Positions 15,741-26,139 are shown, counted from the first letter of the stretch. The stretch is DNA of 64,000 nt from Chitinophagales bacterium (GCA_017303415.1 JAFLBJ010000003.1:62001-126000); one strand, 5' to 3'. Numbers and translations: made by a program. Notes: generated by a model from the sequence alone, not told the origin.

Positions 15741-16517
15741 TCAAACTTCCAAACTCAGGCCATCATACGCGAGATGGATATGTTGGGGCAGTTCGGATTC
15801 TACTTCGTCATGCAAACCCAACTGGTGGGAAATATGGGTAAAATAAGCTAAGGGTACACTCAATTCCATGACTGTGTCTATCGCCTCCGATAAACTGAAA
15901 TGGGAGATATGTTTCTGTTTACGAAGCGCGTTTAACACCAGCACTTTACTCCCCCTGATCTTATTTTTTTCCTCTTCTTCAATCCGGTTGGCATCGGTAA
16001 TATAGGTAAAGTCTCCGATCCGGAATCCCATAACGGGCATCTTCATATGCCAAACCTGTACAGGAATGATGGGAATATCGCCAATATAAAATGGCTCATT
16101 TGTAAAAGTGTGCAGGTCAAGTTCGGGAATACCCGGGTAGCGGGTGTCAGAAAAAGCATAATAAAAATCACGCCGCAGGGCCTCTTCGGTAAGTGAATCG
16201 GCATACACTTCCATGGGCTTTTTGGAAAAAAAATTAAACGCCCGTATATCATCCAATCCTGCCAGATGGTCTTTATGCGGATGGGTAAAAAGAACAGCAT
16301 CCAGTTTCTTTACCTGCTGCCGGAGCATCTGGTACCTGAAATCGGGACCAGTATCGATGACGAGTGATGTTCTTTCAGAACGGATCCATACGCTGGAACG
16401 AAGCCTTTTATCTTTTTTATTGGTAGAGAGGCAAACCTCACAATCGCAGGCGATCATGGGAACCCCGCTGCTGGTACCGGTGCCAAGAAAAGTTATGGAT
16501 AACGGAGGACAGGTCAC
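15741..16517 (-). CDS. MBL-fold metallohydrolase, PhnP-like
   Basis: This is a metallo-beta-lactamase-fold phosphodiesterase; PhnP relatives hydrolyse cyclic phosphates, but the substrate here is unknown. The family N-terminus SITFLGTGTSSGVPMIACDC is followed by the zinc motif HPHKDHLAG (about residue 80), a structural-Cys set (CDCEVC), a YITDANRI segment and the end motif THISHQLG with its His. No ATG precedes SITFLGTG in frame close by, so a GTG at complement 16515-16517 (Met-Thr-Cys-Pro-Pro-Leu-Ser-Ile) is proposed, giving 258 aa. Further upstream the frame is repeat-encoded. It sits upstream of the acyl-CoA dehydrogenase on the same strand, separated by the operator-like palindrome. Confidence 0.85.
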   Translation of the reverse strand: MTCPPLSITFLGTGTSSGVPMIACDCEVCLSTNKKDKRLRSSVWIRSERTSLVIDTGPDFRYQMLRQQVKKLDAVLFTHPHKDHLAGLDDIRAFNFFSKKPMEVYADSLTEEALRRDFYYAFSDTRYPGIPELDLHTFTNEPFYIGDIPIIPVQVWHMKMPVMGFRIGDFTYITDANRIEEEEKNKIRGSKVLVLNALRKQKHISHFSLSEAIDTVMELSVPLAYFTHISHQLGLHDEVESELPQHIHLAYDGLSLEV

Positions 16518-16537
16518 TGGACGAAGGTACGATGTTT

Positions 16538-16750
16538 GGGGGTTGGATGTTGGATGTTGGATGACAGATGACTGAGGACAGATGACTGAGGATGGATGTG
16601 CGAGACCTCTGGTCTCGCACGTGTCTTCCGTCGCCTCTGGCGACATAAGCTAATAATATTATTAAAAGATGTGCCCTTCAACTCCCTTCCAACATCCAAC
16701 ATCCGTCATCTGTCATCCGTCATCTGTCATCCAACATCTGTCATCCCTCC
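16538..16750. repeat. Heptad-word palindrome with a nested REP-like element
   Basis: The left arm (16538-16597) uses ggatgtt, ggatgac and agatgac words. The right arm (about 16688-16750) is the complementary run (atccaac, gtcatct, gtcatcc). The 90-bp loop holds the two small hairpins at 16598-16644 and an AT-rich stretch. It lies between the MBL hydrolase start and the end of the 89-aa gene. Confidence 0.85.
16598..16644. repeat. REP-like double hairpin, copy 1
   Basis: There are two adjacent perfect stems with 3-nt loops. One is gtgcgagacc-tct-ggtctcgcac at 16598-16620, the other gtcgcc-tct-ggcgac at 16630-16644. The same pair of stems recurs at 17162-17301. The unit is unlike the heptad palindrome around it and is GC-richer. 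Confidence 0.8.
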
Positions 16751-17020
16751 TCAAACCGTCCCTACCCGCTCCAGCACTTCCGCGTACAGCTTCTGTGATT
16801 CGGGGGTCAGGTTTTCGGCTTCGATGCGTAATTGGGGAAGAAGGTCAACCATGGTATTGATGCGACCTTCCATTTGAAGAAATTTATTTAACACGATCAC
16901 TTTTCGTTGCTCCAGAATGCAATATCCGGATTGAAAAGTGCCACGTTCGTAGCGAATGATGTAACCGGCTTCCTGCGCGATGCCTTCAAGTTTATCCAGG
17001 GTCGTTTGATTGTACTTCAT
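16751..17020 (-). CDS. Small protein of unknown function (89 aa)
   Basis: I do not recognise this 89-aa soluble protein. It starts MKYNQTTLDKLEGIAQEAG and contains a short beta stretch (YIIRYERGTFQSGYCILEQR KVIVLNKF) followed by a helical C-terminus (RINTMVDLLPQLRIEAENL and SQKLYAEVLERV). It has normal composition, an ATG start and a clean stop, so it is probably a real gene. It is boxed in by two nested repeat structures (16538-16750 and 17109-17385). No functional inference can be made from the neighbours. Confidence 0.72.
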   Translation of the reverse strand: MKYNQTTLDKLEGIAQEAGYIIRYERGTFQSGYCILEQRKVIVLNKFLQMEGRINTMVDLLPQLRIEAENLTPESQKLYAEVLERVGTV

Positions 17021-17108
17021 GTATTCGTTTCTTCTTCAGTTCATACAAATTTAGGCGGATTGAAGGGGGTTGGAGAGAGGAGTTTTCCACAGGGGAGTGG
17101 GGGGGGGG

Positions 17109-17385
17109 CGGAGGATAGATGACAGATGTTGGATGTTGGATGTTGGTTGGCGGAGGGTGCCTGTGCGAGACCGGAGGTATGGCATGTGTCTCCTGTCGCC
17201 TCTGGCGAAATCTCTTATTATACTGTCAAATTCAATTTATCTTAATTCGAGTCGCCAGAGGCGACAAGATAATGGTGCGAGACCTCCGGTCTCGCACAGC
17301 AAACCCCCACCAACCAACATCCAACATCTGTCATCTGTCCTCCGTCATCTGTCATCTGTCATCTGTCATCAGTCCTCCGTCACTT
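17109..17385. repeat. Heptad-word palindrome enclosing a REP-like element
   Basis: The left arm (17109-17157) has gatgaca, gatgttg and ggatgtt words. The right arm (17304-17385) has the complementary accaacatcc and gtcatct runs. The loop contains the whole 17162-17301 element. The right arm runs up to the stop codon of porX at 17380. A G-rich stretch including a run of nine G (17100-17108) immediately precedes the left arm. Confidence 0.83.
17162..17301. repeat. REP-like/MITE-like inverted pair, copy 2
   Basis: The left unit (17162-17208, tgtgcgagaccggaggt then gtcgcctctggcga) is homologous to the 16598-16644 element. The right unit (about 17250-17301) is the same element in inverse orientation (gtcgccagaggcgac, then gtgcgagacc-tcc-ggtctcgcac). 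They enclose about 40 bp of AT-rich sequence, giving a small element with terminal inverted repeats and no coding capacity. Confidence 0.8.
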
Positions 17386-18936
17386 CCCTCCCATCCGTAT
17401 CACCGGCACGATCATTTCTTCCAGACTGATACCTCCATGTTGGAAGGTGTTCCGATAGTAATTCGCGTAATAATTATAGTTATTGGGATAGCAGAGATAC
17501 CCGTCTTCACGGGCAAAGATGAAAGAAGAATTCACGGTAGGTACTGGAAGTCCGGCTTCGCGGGGATCACGAAAAGCAAGCACTTCTTTGGCTTCGTAGT
17601 TCAGGTTGCGACCATGTTTATAACGAAGGTTCGCCGTGGTCTGTTTGTCACCAACCACCTTATACGGTGTTTTTACCCGCACCGAACCATGATCGGTGGC
17701 CAGGATCAGTTTCAGGTTTTTATCCGCGATCTTTTTCAGGGCCTGGTGTAGTGGAGAATGCTCGAACCAGCTTTGCGTAATGCTCCGGTAACTAACTTCA
17801 TCCCCGGCCAGTTCCTTTAACACTTCCATTTCCGTGCGGGCATGACTGAGCATATCGACAAAATTATAGACGATCACATTCAGGTCATTGTTCATCAGGT
17901 TATGGATATTGTTCACGAGATCAAGTCCCGCCTGATTATTTACCACTTTGGTATAGGATACGCGAAGGCCATCCATTTTTAACCGTTTCAACTGTGCTTT
18001 CAGGAATAACTCTTCATGCAGGTTTTTGCCTCCTTCCTCATCATCATTCTTCCATTCTGACGGAAATTGCTTTTCAATTTCCATCGGTAGCAGTCCCGAA
18101 AAAATAGCATTGCGGGCATATTGGGTGGCCGTGGGGAGAATGCTGTAGAAGGTTTCCTCTTCCAGTACCCGAAAGCTTTCGGAAAAGATCGGCTGAATCG
18201 CTTTCCACTGATCAAAGCGCAGGTTATCCAATAAGACAAAAAACAAAGGTGTCCCCTTTTCCAGATGAGGAAGCACTTTGAATTTCATCAACTGGTGGCT
18301 CATAATGGGACTGGATTCGGCCTTGCCACTGATCCAGGATGCATAGTTCCGGGAAATGAATTTAAAGAACTCCGTATTGGCCTCATTCTTCTGGGTTTGG
18401 AGTACTTCACGCATTTCCGGACTATCCGACTTACCCATTTCCAATTCCCAATACACAAGTTTTCTATAAATATCCATCCACTCATTGTGGTCGGGATTGC
18501 TGTTCAGGGCCATGAACAGGTTGCGAAACTGCTGCTGATAGGCCGTAGTTGTTTTCTCCGATACCAGTCTTTTATTATCCAGGATCTTCTTTAAACTGAG
18601 CAACACCTGGTTGGGGTTGACTGGTTTGATCAGGTAATCGCTGATCTGGGAACCAATGGCATCATCCATCAGGTTCTCTGTTTCATTCTTGGTGATCAAC
18701 ACGACAGGGATCTGCTGGTTTACCTCCTTGATCTTGGACAGGGTTTCCAACCCGGTTATACCCGGCATACTCTCATCCATTAATACCACATCCACGGGAT
18801 TTTCCTTTACATAATCGATCGCATCAAAGCCATTGGTCAGGGCATGCACCTCATATCCCTTGCTTTCCAGGAAGAGTTTTTGGGATTGCAGGCTTTCGAT
18901 TTCATCATCTACCCAGAGTATTTTTGCTAAGGCCAT
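17380..18936 (-). CDS. porX: PorX: response regulator with PglZ-type phosphatase/phosphodiesterase domain
   Basis: PorX is the T9SS-associated response regulator of Bacteroidota; in studied species it regulates T9SS genes with the PorY kinase, and its PglZ domain hydrolyses oligonucleotides. The 518-aa protein begins with a receiver domain (ILWVDDEIES, phospho-acceptor Asp54 in VLMDESMPG, Lys104 in LIKPVNP). After a helical linker comes the alkaline-phosphatase-fold domain, with the metal motif LLDNLRFDQW (about 235), the nucleophile region LPTATQYARN (Thr about 269-271), NFVDMLSHAR and the metal ligands in ATDHGSVRV. Length and order match the family. porY is not nearby. Its 3' end lies in a repeat. 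Confidence 0.93.
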   Translation of the reverse strand: MALAKILWVDDEIESLQSQKLFLESKGYEVHALTNGFDAIDYVKENPVDVVLMDESMPGITGLETLSKIKEVNQQIPVVLITKNETENLMDDAIGSQISDYLIKPVNPNQVLLSLKKILDNKRLVSEKTTTAYQQQFRNLFMALNSNPDHNEWMDIYRKLVYWELEMGKSDSPEMREVLQTQKNEANTEFFKFISRNYASWISGKAESSPIMSHQLMKFKVLPHLEKGTPLFFVLLDNLRFDQWKAIQPIFSESFRVLEEETFYSILPTATQYARNAIFSGLLPMEIEKQFPSEWKNDDEEGGKNLHEELFLKAQLKRLKMDGLRVSYTKVVNNQAGLDLVNNIHNLMNNDLNVIVYNFVDMLSHARTEMEVLKELAGDEVSYRSITQSWFEHSPLHQALKKIADKNLKLILATDHGSVRVKTPYKVVGDKQTTANLRYKHGRNLNYEAKEVLAFRDPREAGLPVPTVNSSFIFAREDGYLCYPNNYNYYANYYRNTFQHGGISLEEMIVPVIRMGGK

Positions 18937-18980
18937 TTAATATTTATTTTAAATAATCTTTGCAGTTCAATTGTTATTAT

Positions 18981-19097
18981 CACGAATTTTAATGAATTAA
19001 CATGAATTGCATGAATTATATGGAAGAAAGGATTTACATCAATACCACAAGTTGGCATTAAATTCGTGTAATTAGTGTTAATTCGTTAAAATTCGTG
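18981..19097. repeat. Inverted repeat of ACGAATT/ATTCGTG words
   Basis: The left arm (about 18981-19020, cacgaattttaatgaatta...) is the near reverse complement of the right arm (about 19059-19097, ...ttcgttaaaattcgtg), with only a few mismatches over about 39 bp and a 40-bp loop. It occupies the divergent promoter region between porX and the HD-domain gene. The same words recur around dtd (61156-61202 and 61930-61968). Confidence 0.8.
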
Positions 19098-19134
19098 TTT
19101 AAAAATTCGTGTCATTAAGTTTGGATCTTTAACT

Positions 19135-20349
19135 ATGCCATCCATTCGCAAGATCATAAACGACCCGGTCTACGGTTTTATTACCATCGATCATCCCTTA
19201 TTGCTTGATATTATTGCCCATCCTTATTATCAGCGGCTTCGCCGCATTTACCAGATGGCTTTTGCCCACCTGGTCTATCCGGGGGCGGTTCATTCCCGGT
19301 TACACCATTCCCTGGGTGCATACCACCTGATGTGTAATGCCCTGCAGGAACTTAAAGGCAAGGGTGTGGACATTACTCCCGAAGAGGAATTAGGCGCCAA
19401 GATCGCGATCCTGCTTCATGATATCGGACATGGGCCTTATTCGCATACACTCGAGCACGAATTGATCAGGGATGTACATCACGAGACCATTTCCCTCCAG
19501 ATCATGCAATTATTGAACAAGGAGTTTGGTGGACAGCTGGAAACGGCCATCGCCATTTTTACCAACCAATATACAAAGCCCTTTCTCCATCAGTTGGTAT
19601 CGGGTCAATTGGATGTGGACCGGATGGATTACCTGAGCCGTGACAGCTTTTTTACCGGTGTTTCGGAGGGTGTTATCGCGTATGACCGTATACTCAAAAT
19701 GCTGGCTGTTCACAATGGGAACCTGGTAGTGGAGGAAAAAGCCATTTATTCCATAGAAAAATTCCTGGTCTCCCGCCGGTTGATGTACTGGCAGGTCTAT
19801 TTACATAAGACCGTGGTCTGCGCCGAAATGATGTTGGTACACATCATTCGCCGAGCAAAAGAACTGATCGAAAACGGGACGCCGGTAAAGGCTGCCACCC
19901 CCGCCCTTGATTTCTTTTTGCAGAAAACCGGAGCCGGGGCTTTTGACAGTACCCACCTGGATATCTTTTGTAGTCTGGATGACTATGACGTAATGGCCAC
20001 GGTGAAAACCTGGATGGGGCATCCGGACAAGATCCTGTCAACTCTATGCAGGCAATTGGTGGACCGCCGATTGCTCAAGATCAGGCTTCAGGCCGAGCCT
20101 TTCCCAGTGGAAATGCTGGCCGGGAAACAGCAGGAAGCAGTGGAAAAACTGGGTATCTCCACAAACGAAACACATTATTTTGCCTTTACCGGGGCCGCTA
20201 CCATCACCACCTACAATGTGCGGGATGAGAAGATCAATATCCTGTTCAAGGATGGCACCCTCAGGGATATCTCGGAGGTGGATAATGCCCTTATCCATAC
20301 CCAGGTATCTGCCCCTGTTAAAAAGCACTACATTTGCTATTTACGCTGA
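19135..20349 (+). CDS. HD-domain phosphohydrolase (dNTPase/SAMHD1-like)
   Basis: This is a predicted cytoplasmic metal-dependent phosphohydrolase of 404 aa, related to dGTP triphosphohydrolases and YdhJ-type proteins. The N-terminus INDPVYGFITID is typical. The HD metal ligands are seen in SRLHHSLGAYHL (about 58-69), LLHDIGHGPYSHTLEHE (about 91-107) and DVDRMDYLSRDS (about 163-174). The substrate is unknown. It lies directly upstream of lpxD, an arrangement I recall as common in Bacteroidota. Its last codons (TAC ATT TGC) also form a perfect TAnnTTTG promoter box for lpxD. Confidence 0.9.
   Translation: MPSIRKIINDPVYGFITIDHPLLLDIIAHPYYQRLRRIYQMAFAHLVYPGAVHSRLHHSLGAYHLMCNALQELKGKGVDITPEEELGAKIAILLHDIGHGPYSHTLEHELIRDVHHETISLQIMQLLNKEFGGQLETAIAIFTNQYTKPFLHQLVSGQLDVDRMDYLSRDSFFTGVSEGVIAYDRILKMLAVHNGNLVVEEKAIYSIEKFLVSRRLMYWQVYLHKTVVCAEMMLVHIIRRAKELIENGTPVKAATPALDFFLQKTGAGAFDSTHLDIFCSLDDYDVMATVKTWMGHPDKILSTLCRQLVDRRLLKIRLQAEPFPVEMLAGKQQEAVEKLGISTNETHYFAFTGAATITTYNVRDEKINILFKDGTLRDISEVDNALIHTQVSAPVKKHYICYLR
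20329..20336 (+). promoter_or_regulatory. Candidate -7 box TACATTTG for lpxD
   Basis: TACATTTG exactly matches the Bacteroidota TAnnTTTG -7 consensus. It is located 25 bp before the lpxD start codon, inside the last codons of the HD gene. No clear -33 TTG was found at the usual spacing, so this is a sequence match only. Confidence 0.45.
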
Positions 20350-20360
20350 CTTCAATTCTT

Positions 20361-21410
20361 ATGACATTTACTGCTGCACAAATCGCCTTGATGATCCAGG
20401 GAAAAGTGGAAGGAGATCCGGGAATAGCGGTTGGATCATTTGGCAAGATCGAGGAGGCCCGCGAGGGCCAATTGGCATTTCTGGCCAATCCTAAATACGA
20501 AGATTACTTATATACAACAGGCGCAAGTATCATTATCATCAATGAGTCGCTGCCTTTAAAAAAAACCGTATCGGCCACCCTGATCCGGGTACCCGATGCC
20601 TATTCAGCCTTTGCGGCTTTATTGGGAAAATACCAGGAATTGAGGACCCAGCAACTGACGGGTATCCAGCAACCCTCCTTCCTGGCACAAAGTGCCAGTA
20701 TTGGAGAGCAGGTTTTTGTCGGGGCATTTGCGTATATCAGTGATGGCGTTGTTGTTGGTAAAGGCACCAAATTATTTCCCGGTGTATTCCTGGGCAACCA
20801 GGTAAAAGTGGGTGAAAATTGTATCCTTCATCCGGGTGTGGTGATCTACCATGATTGTGTGATCGGAAATAATGTGATCATTCATAGTGGCACTGTGGTG
20901 GGAAGTGATGGGTTTGGATTTGCCCCCCAGGCGGACGGTAGCTTCAAGAAAGTACCCCAGATTGGAAATGTGGTTGTAGAGGACCATGTAGAGATAGGTT
21001 CCAATTCCACGATCGACCGGGCCACCATCGGCTCTACGATCATTCGAAGTGGCGCCAAATTGGATAACCTGATACAGATCGCCCATAACGTGGAGATCGG
21101 TCATAGCAGTGTGATCGCGGCCCAGGCCGGTGTGAGCGGCAGTACCAAAATTGGAAAAGGTGTAATGATCGGCGGACAAGCGGGTATTGTTGGTCATATC
21201 ACTATTGGGGATGGCGCCAAGATCAACGCGCAGAGTGGTGTGAGTAAATCCATCGAACCCGGAAAGGCCGTAACAGGTTCCCCGGCCCATGATTATACGG
21301 CCGCCCTGCGCAGTCAGGCGGTTAGCCGAAAACTTCCTGAACTGGAAAAAAGGGTAAAGGACCTGGAAGCCATCATCAGGAAACTCCTCGAAAAAGAAAA
21401 CTCCTTTTAA
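20361..21410 (+). CDS. lpxD: UDP-3-O-(3-hydroxyacyl)glucosamine N-acyltransferase
   Basis: LpxD adds the N-linked acyl chain in lipid A synthesis (third step), using acyl-ACP. The ATG at 20361 gives 350 aa. The N-terminal uridine-binding domain (to about 100) includes GQLAFLANPKYEDYLYTTGA. The rest is a left-handed beta-helix of hexapeptide repeats (IGEQVFVGAFAYISDGVVVG, VIIHSGTVVGSDGFG). The catalytic histidine lies in IQIAHNVEIG (about residue 236). A C-terminal helix (ELEKRVKDLEAIIRKLL) ends the protein, as usual. An earlier ATG (20334) would overlap the HD gene and is rejected. It lies in an HD-lpxD-GT2-lpxC/fabZ cluster. Confidence 0.96.
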   Translation: MTFTAAQIALMIQGKVEGDPGIAVGSFGKIEEAREGQLAFLANPKYEDYLYTTGASIIIINESLPLKKTVSATLIRVPDAYSAFAALLGKYQELRTQQLTGIQQPSFLAQSASIGEQVFVGAFAYISDGVVVGKGTKLFPGVFLGNQVKVGENCILHPGVVIYHDCVIGNNVIIHSGTVVGSDGFGFAPQADGSFKKVPQIGNVVVEDHVEIGSNSTIDRATIGSTIIRSGAKLDNLIQIAHNVEIGHSSVIAAQAGVSGSTKIGKGVMIGGQAGIVGHITIGDGAKINAQSGVSKSIEPGKAVTGSPAHDYTAALRSQAVSRKLPELEKRVKDLEAIIRKLLEKENSF

Positions 21411-21419
21411 ATCACCGGC

Positions 21420-22292
21420 ATGAAGGTCACCGGCTTTACCATCGTACGTAATGCAGTATTGTATGATTACCCGGTGGTGGAATCGATCCTGTCCATCCTT
21501 CCCCTGGTGGATGAATTTGTGGTGAGTGTCGGACAGAGCGAAGATGGCACGCTCGAACTCATCCGCTCGATCCAATCGGAGAAGATCCGGATTGTACAAT
21601 CCCATTGGGATGATAAACTTAGGTCGGGCGGCAGTATCCTTGCCATTGAAACCGATAAAGCCTTTCAGGCCATTTCCCCGGATACGGACTGGGCCTTTTA
21701 TTTGCAGGCCGATGAAGTGGTACACGAAAAATATCACCCGGCTATTCGGGCGGCCATGGAGCAGTATTGTTCCGATCAGCATATTGAAGGTCTGCTCTTC
21801 AAATACCTCCATTTTTATGGAAACTATGACCATGTGGGAGACTCCCGCCGGTGGTACGACCGGGAGATCCGGATCATTCGGAATGACCCGGCAATAAAAT
21901 CCTACCGCGATGCCCAGGGTTTTCGGAAAAACGGCGAGAAACTTCGTGTTAAACCCATTGAAGCTTATATCTATCATTATGGCTGGGTAAAACATCCGGA
22001 AAAGCAAAAACTGAAACGCGAAAACTTTGGCATTTTCTGGAGTGAAGACCAGGAGAAAGAGTTTCAAAAAGAAGTAAAGGATATTTTTGATTACACTGGT
22101 GATTTTGATTCCCTCGACCGGTTTACCGGCACCCATCCCCACGTAATGAAAGAGCGCATTGCCCAAAAGAACTGGGATGTGCAATTAGACATTTCCCGAA
22201 AGAACATGCCATTCAAATACCGCGTCCTGCATTTCATTGAAAAGAAATTTGGGAAGCGGTTGTTTGCGTATAGGAATTACAGGGTGGTGTGA
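21420..22292 (+). CDS. Family 2-like glycosyltransferase
   Basis: This 290-aa cytoplasmic protein is probably a sugar transferase. The N-terminus KVTGFTIVRNAVLYDYPVVE followed by LVDEFVVSVGQSEDGT is the nucleotide-sugar binding start of GT-A folds, and WAFYLQADEVVHE (about residues 96-108) carries an ADE in place of the usual DxD. The C-terminal half is basic and has no membrane helix. It lies between lpxD and lpxC/fabZ with only 9 bp after lpxD, so a role in envelope glycan or lipid A-core assembly is plausible but inferred. The last codons (agg gtg gtg tga) abut the palindromic repeat. Confidence 0.8.
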   Translation: MKVTGFTIVRNAVLYDYPVVESILSILPLVDEFVVSVGQSEDGTLELIRSIQSEKIRIVQSHWDDKLRSGGSILAIETDKAFQAISPDTDWAFYLQADEVVHEKYHPAIRAAMEQYCSDQHIEGLLFKYLHFYGNYDHVGDSRRWYDREIRIIRNDPAIKSYRDAQGFRKNGEKLRVKPIEAYIYHYGWVKHPEKQKLKRENFGIFWSEDQEKEFQKEVKDIFDYTGDFDSLDRFTGTHPHVMKERIAQKNWDVQLDISRKNMPFKYRVLHFIEKKFGKRLFAYRNYRVV

Positions 22293-22505
22293 GGGTGGAG
22301 GACGGATGTTGGATGATAGATGACGGAGGACAGATGACTGATGACGGATGTTGGATGTTGGATGTTGGATGACCTAGGGTGGCTGTCATCCGCCATCTGT
22401 CATCTGTCATCCGTCATCTGTCATCCGTCATCAGTCATCTGTCCTCCGTCATCCAACATCCAACATCCAACCTGCGCCATCCAACCTGCGCCATCCAACC
22501 TCCCC
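22293..22505. repeat. Heptad-word palindrome, GGATGAC/GGATGTT family
   Basis: The left arm (22293-22370) uses ggatgtt, agatgac, ggatgac and the variant ggaggac. The right arm (22386-22505) has many complementary words (gtcatct, gtcatcc, atccaac), ending with two copies of atccaacctgcgcc. The loop is about 15 nt. It lies between the glycosyltransferase stop and the lpxC/fabZ promoter. Confidence 0.87.
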
Positions 22506-22515
22506 GATTTCCTCC

Positions 22516-22523
22516 TATCTTTG
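22516..22523 (+). promoter_or_regulatory. Candidate -7 box TATCTTTG for lpxC/fabZ
   Basis: TATCTTTG matches TAnnTTTG exactly, 17 bp before the start codon at 22541. The place where a -33 element would lie is the right arm of the palindromic repeat. The leader would be short, about 10 nt. Confidence 0.5.
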
Positions 22524-22540
22524 CCCTCCAAATACTTGTC

Positions 22541-23944
22541 ATGAGTCAACCCTTTAACCCTGATAAGCAACACACTATCTCCGGAGAAGCAAATATCTCG
22601 GGAACCGGTTTACATACTGGTGTCATGGTGGATATGCGGATCAAGCCAGCAAATCCCGGTTATGGCATCCAGTTTAAGCGTATCGATCTGCCGGGTGAAC
22701 CCGTGATCAAAGCCGATTGTGACCTGGTGACCGATACCAGCCGGGGCACCACCCTGGAAGCAAATGGGGGCAAAGTGAGTACGGTGGAACATTTGCTGGC
22801 GGCCCTGACCGGAATGGGGGTAGATAATGCACTGGTTGAATTAAATGGGCCTGAGATCCCCATTATTGATGGAAGTTCCCAGCCTTTTATCGAGATCATA
22901 GAAAAGGCAGGGGTACTGGAACAGGATGCAACCAAACACTGGTACAGCATTGACGAAAACCTGAATTATTACGACGATAAAAAGCGGGTGGAAATGGTGG
23001 CCCTTCCTGCCACCGATTATTCCGTAACCACCCTCATTGATTTTAATTCGCCCGTTCTTGGTACCCAACATGCGGTACTGAAAAAGATGGGGGATTTTAA
23101 ATCCGAGATCGCACCCTGCCGCACTTTTTGCTTTTTACATGAATTGGAAATGCTGTTGGAGCATAACCTGATCAAAGGCGGGGATGTAAACAATGCGATC
23201 GTTGTGGTAGACAAACCGGTAGATGAAAAGGAACTGGCCCGTCTGCAAAAAATATTCAAGAAAGAGAAGATCGAGGTTAAAAGCGAAGGCTATTTGAATA
23301 ACCTTGAACTTCGTTTTCCCAATGAACCTGCCCGGCATAAATTATTGGATGTGGTAGGCGACCTGAGTCTTGTAGGTTACCCCATCAAGGCCCGGATCAT
23401 TGCCAACAGACCGGGACATAGCACCAATGTTGAATTTGCCAAAGTGATCAAACAGTATATCAAGAAGAACCGGCATATCCGGGATATACCAAACTATGAT
23501 CCCAATCAGCCACCGATCTATGACCAGAGCTATATTGAAAAAACATTGCCTCATCGTTTTCCATTTGCGTTGGTCGACAAGGTCATTGACCTGAGTGATA
23601 ACCATATCGTAGGGGTAAAGAATGTGACTTTCAACGAGTGGTTTTTTCAAGGCCATTTTCCGGGTAATCCAGTGATGCCCGGGGTGCTTCAGATCGAGGC
23701 CCTGGCCCAATGTGGTGGTATCCTGGCGATTAACCTGAGTGGTGAGGGCCAATATGATACTTATTTCCTGAAGATCGATAATTGCAAATTCAAGCAAAAA
23801 GTGGTTCCCGGAGATACCCTGATCCTGAAAATGGAACTGGCGGCCCCTATCCGCCGGGGAATCTGCGAAATGAAAGGCACCACATATGTGGGTAATAAGG
23901 TATGTTGCGAAGCCGATCTGGTGGCGCAGATTGTGAAGAGATAG
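22541..23944 (+). CDS. lpxC/fabZ: Fused LpxC deacetylase / FabZ dehydratase
   Basis: This is a bifunctional enzyme typical of Bacteroidota. LpxC is the committed zinc deacetylase of lipid A synthesis; FabZ dehydrates 3-hydroxyacyl-ACP in fatty acid elongation. From ATG 22541 it is 467 aa. The LpxC part (1-about 310) starts KQHTISGEANISGTGLHTG and has zinc ligands in VEHLLAAL, ARHKLLDVVGDLSL (His and Asp), and the catalytic His in GHSTNVEFAK. The FabZ part (about 325-467) has LPHRFPFALVDK and FQGHFPGNPVMPGVLQIEAL with the catalytic His and downstream Glu. Fusion lets one polypeptide use or divert the shared 3-hydroxyacyl-ACP pool. lpxA does not follow. Confidence 0.97.
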   Translation: MSQPFNPDKQHTISGEANISGTGLHTGVMVDMRIKPANPGYGIQFKRIDLPGEPVIKADCDLVTDTSRGTTLEANGGKVSTVEHLLAALTGMGVDNALVELNGPEIPIIDGSSQPFIEIIEKAGVLEQDATKHWYSIDENLNYYDDKKRVEMVALPATDYSVTTLIDFNSPVLGTQHAVLKKMGDFKSEIAPCRTFCFLHELEMLLEHNLIKGGDVNNAIVVVDKPVDEKELARLQKIFKKEKIEVKSEGYLNNLELRFPNEPARHKLLDVVGDLSLVGYPIKARIIANRPGHSTNVEFAKVIKQYIKKNRHIRDIPNYDPNQPPIYDQSYIEKTLPHRFPFALVDKVIDLSDNHIVGVKNVTFNEWFFQGHFPGNPVMPGVLQIEALAQCGGILAINLSGEGQYDTYFLKIDNCKFKQKVVPGDTLILKMELAAPIRRGICEMKGTTYVGNKVCCEADLVAQIVKR

Positions 23945-24012
23945 TGAAACGTGAGTCGTGAGGGGTGAGTCGTGAGTCCAGTCTCACTCCTCACGATTCA
24001 CGTCTCACGACT
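23942..24012. repeat. Heptad-word palindrome, GTGAGTC family
   Basis: The left arm reads gtgaaac, gtgagtc, gtgaggg, gtgagtc, gtgagtc. The right arm reads tcactcc, tcacgat, tcacgtc, tcacgac. The loop is very short. It begins in the lpxC/fabZ stop codon and probably terminates that transcript. Confidence 0.85.
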
Positions 24013-24070
24013 CCCTGATTGTCAATCTCCAAAATCCATAATTAAAAGCCTGGATTCGACCCTGTTTTCG

Positions 24071-24078
24071 TACATTTG
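24071..24078 (+). promoter_or_regulatory. Candidate -7 box TACATTTG for gyrB
   Basis: TACATTTG matches TAnnTTTG exactly, 45 bp upstream of the gyrB ATG, just after the lpxC/fabZ terminator-like palindrome. A good -33 TTG at the expected spacing is not evident. Confidence 0.5.
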
Positions 24079-24096
24079 CAGACCTGCGTTTTCTGA

Positions 24097-26103
<2,007 letters not shown>

Positions 26104-26139
26104 TAAATAAAAACGAATTATTCATTAAAACCGAAAATC

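Noticed and set aside
16598..16644. Hairpins taken as simple terminators only
   Set aside because: Sequence homology with the 17162-17301 element shows that they are copies of a repeat. Termination may be a side effect.
20772..22184. A 470-codon open frame on the minus strand
   Set aside because: It is antisense to lpxD and the glycosyltransferase, which both have clear family motifs. It has no domain I recognise and an odd composition, and is a shadow frame.
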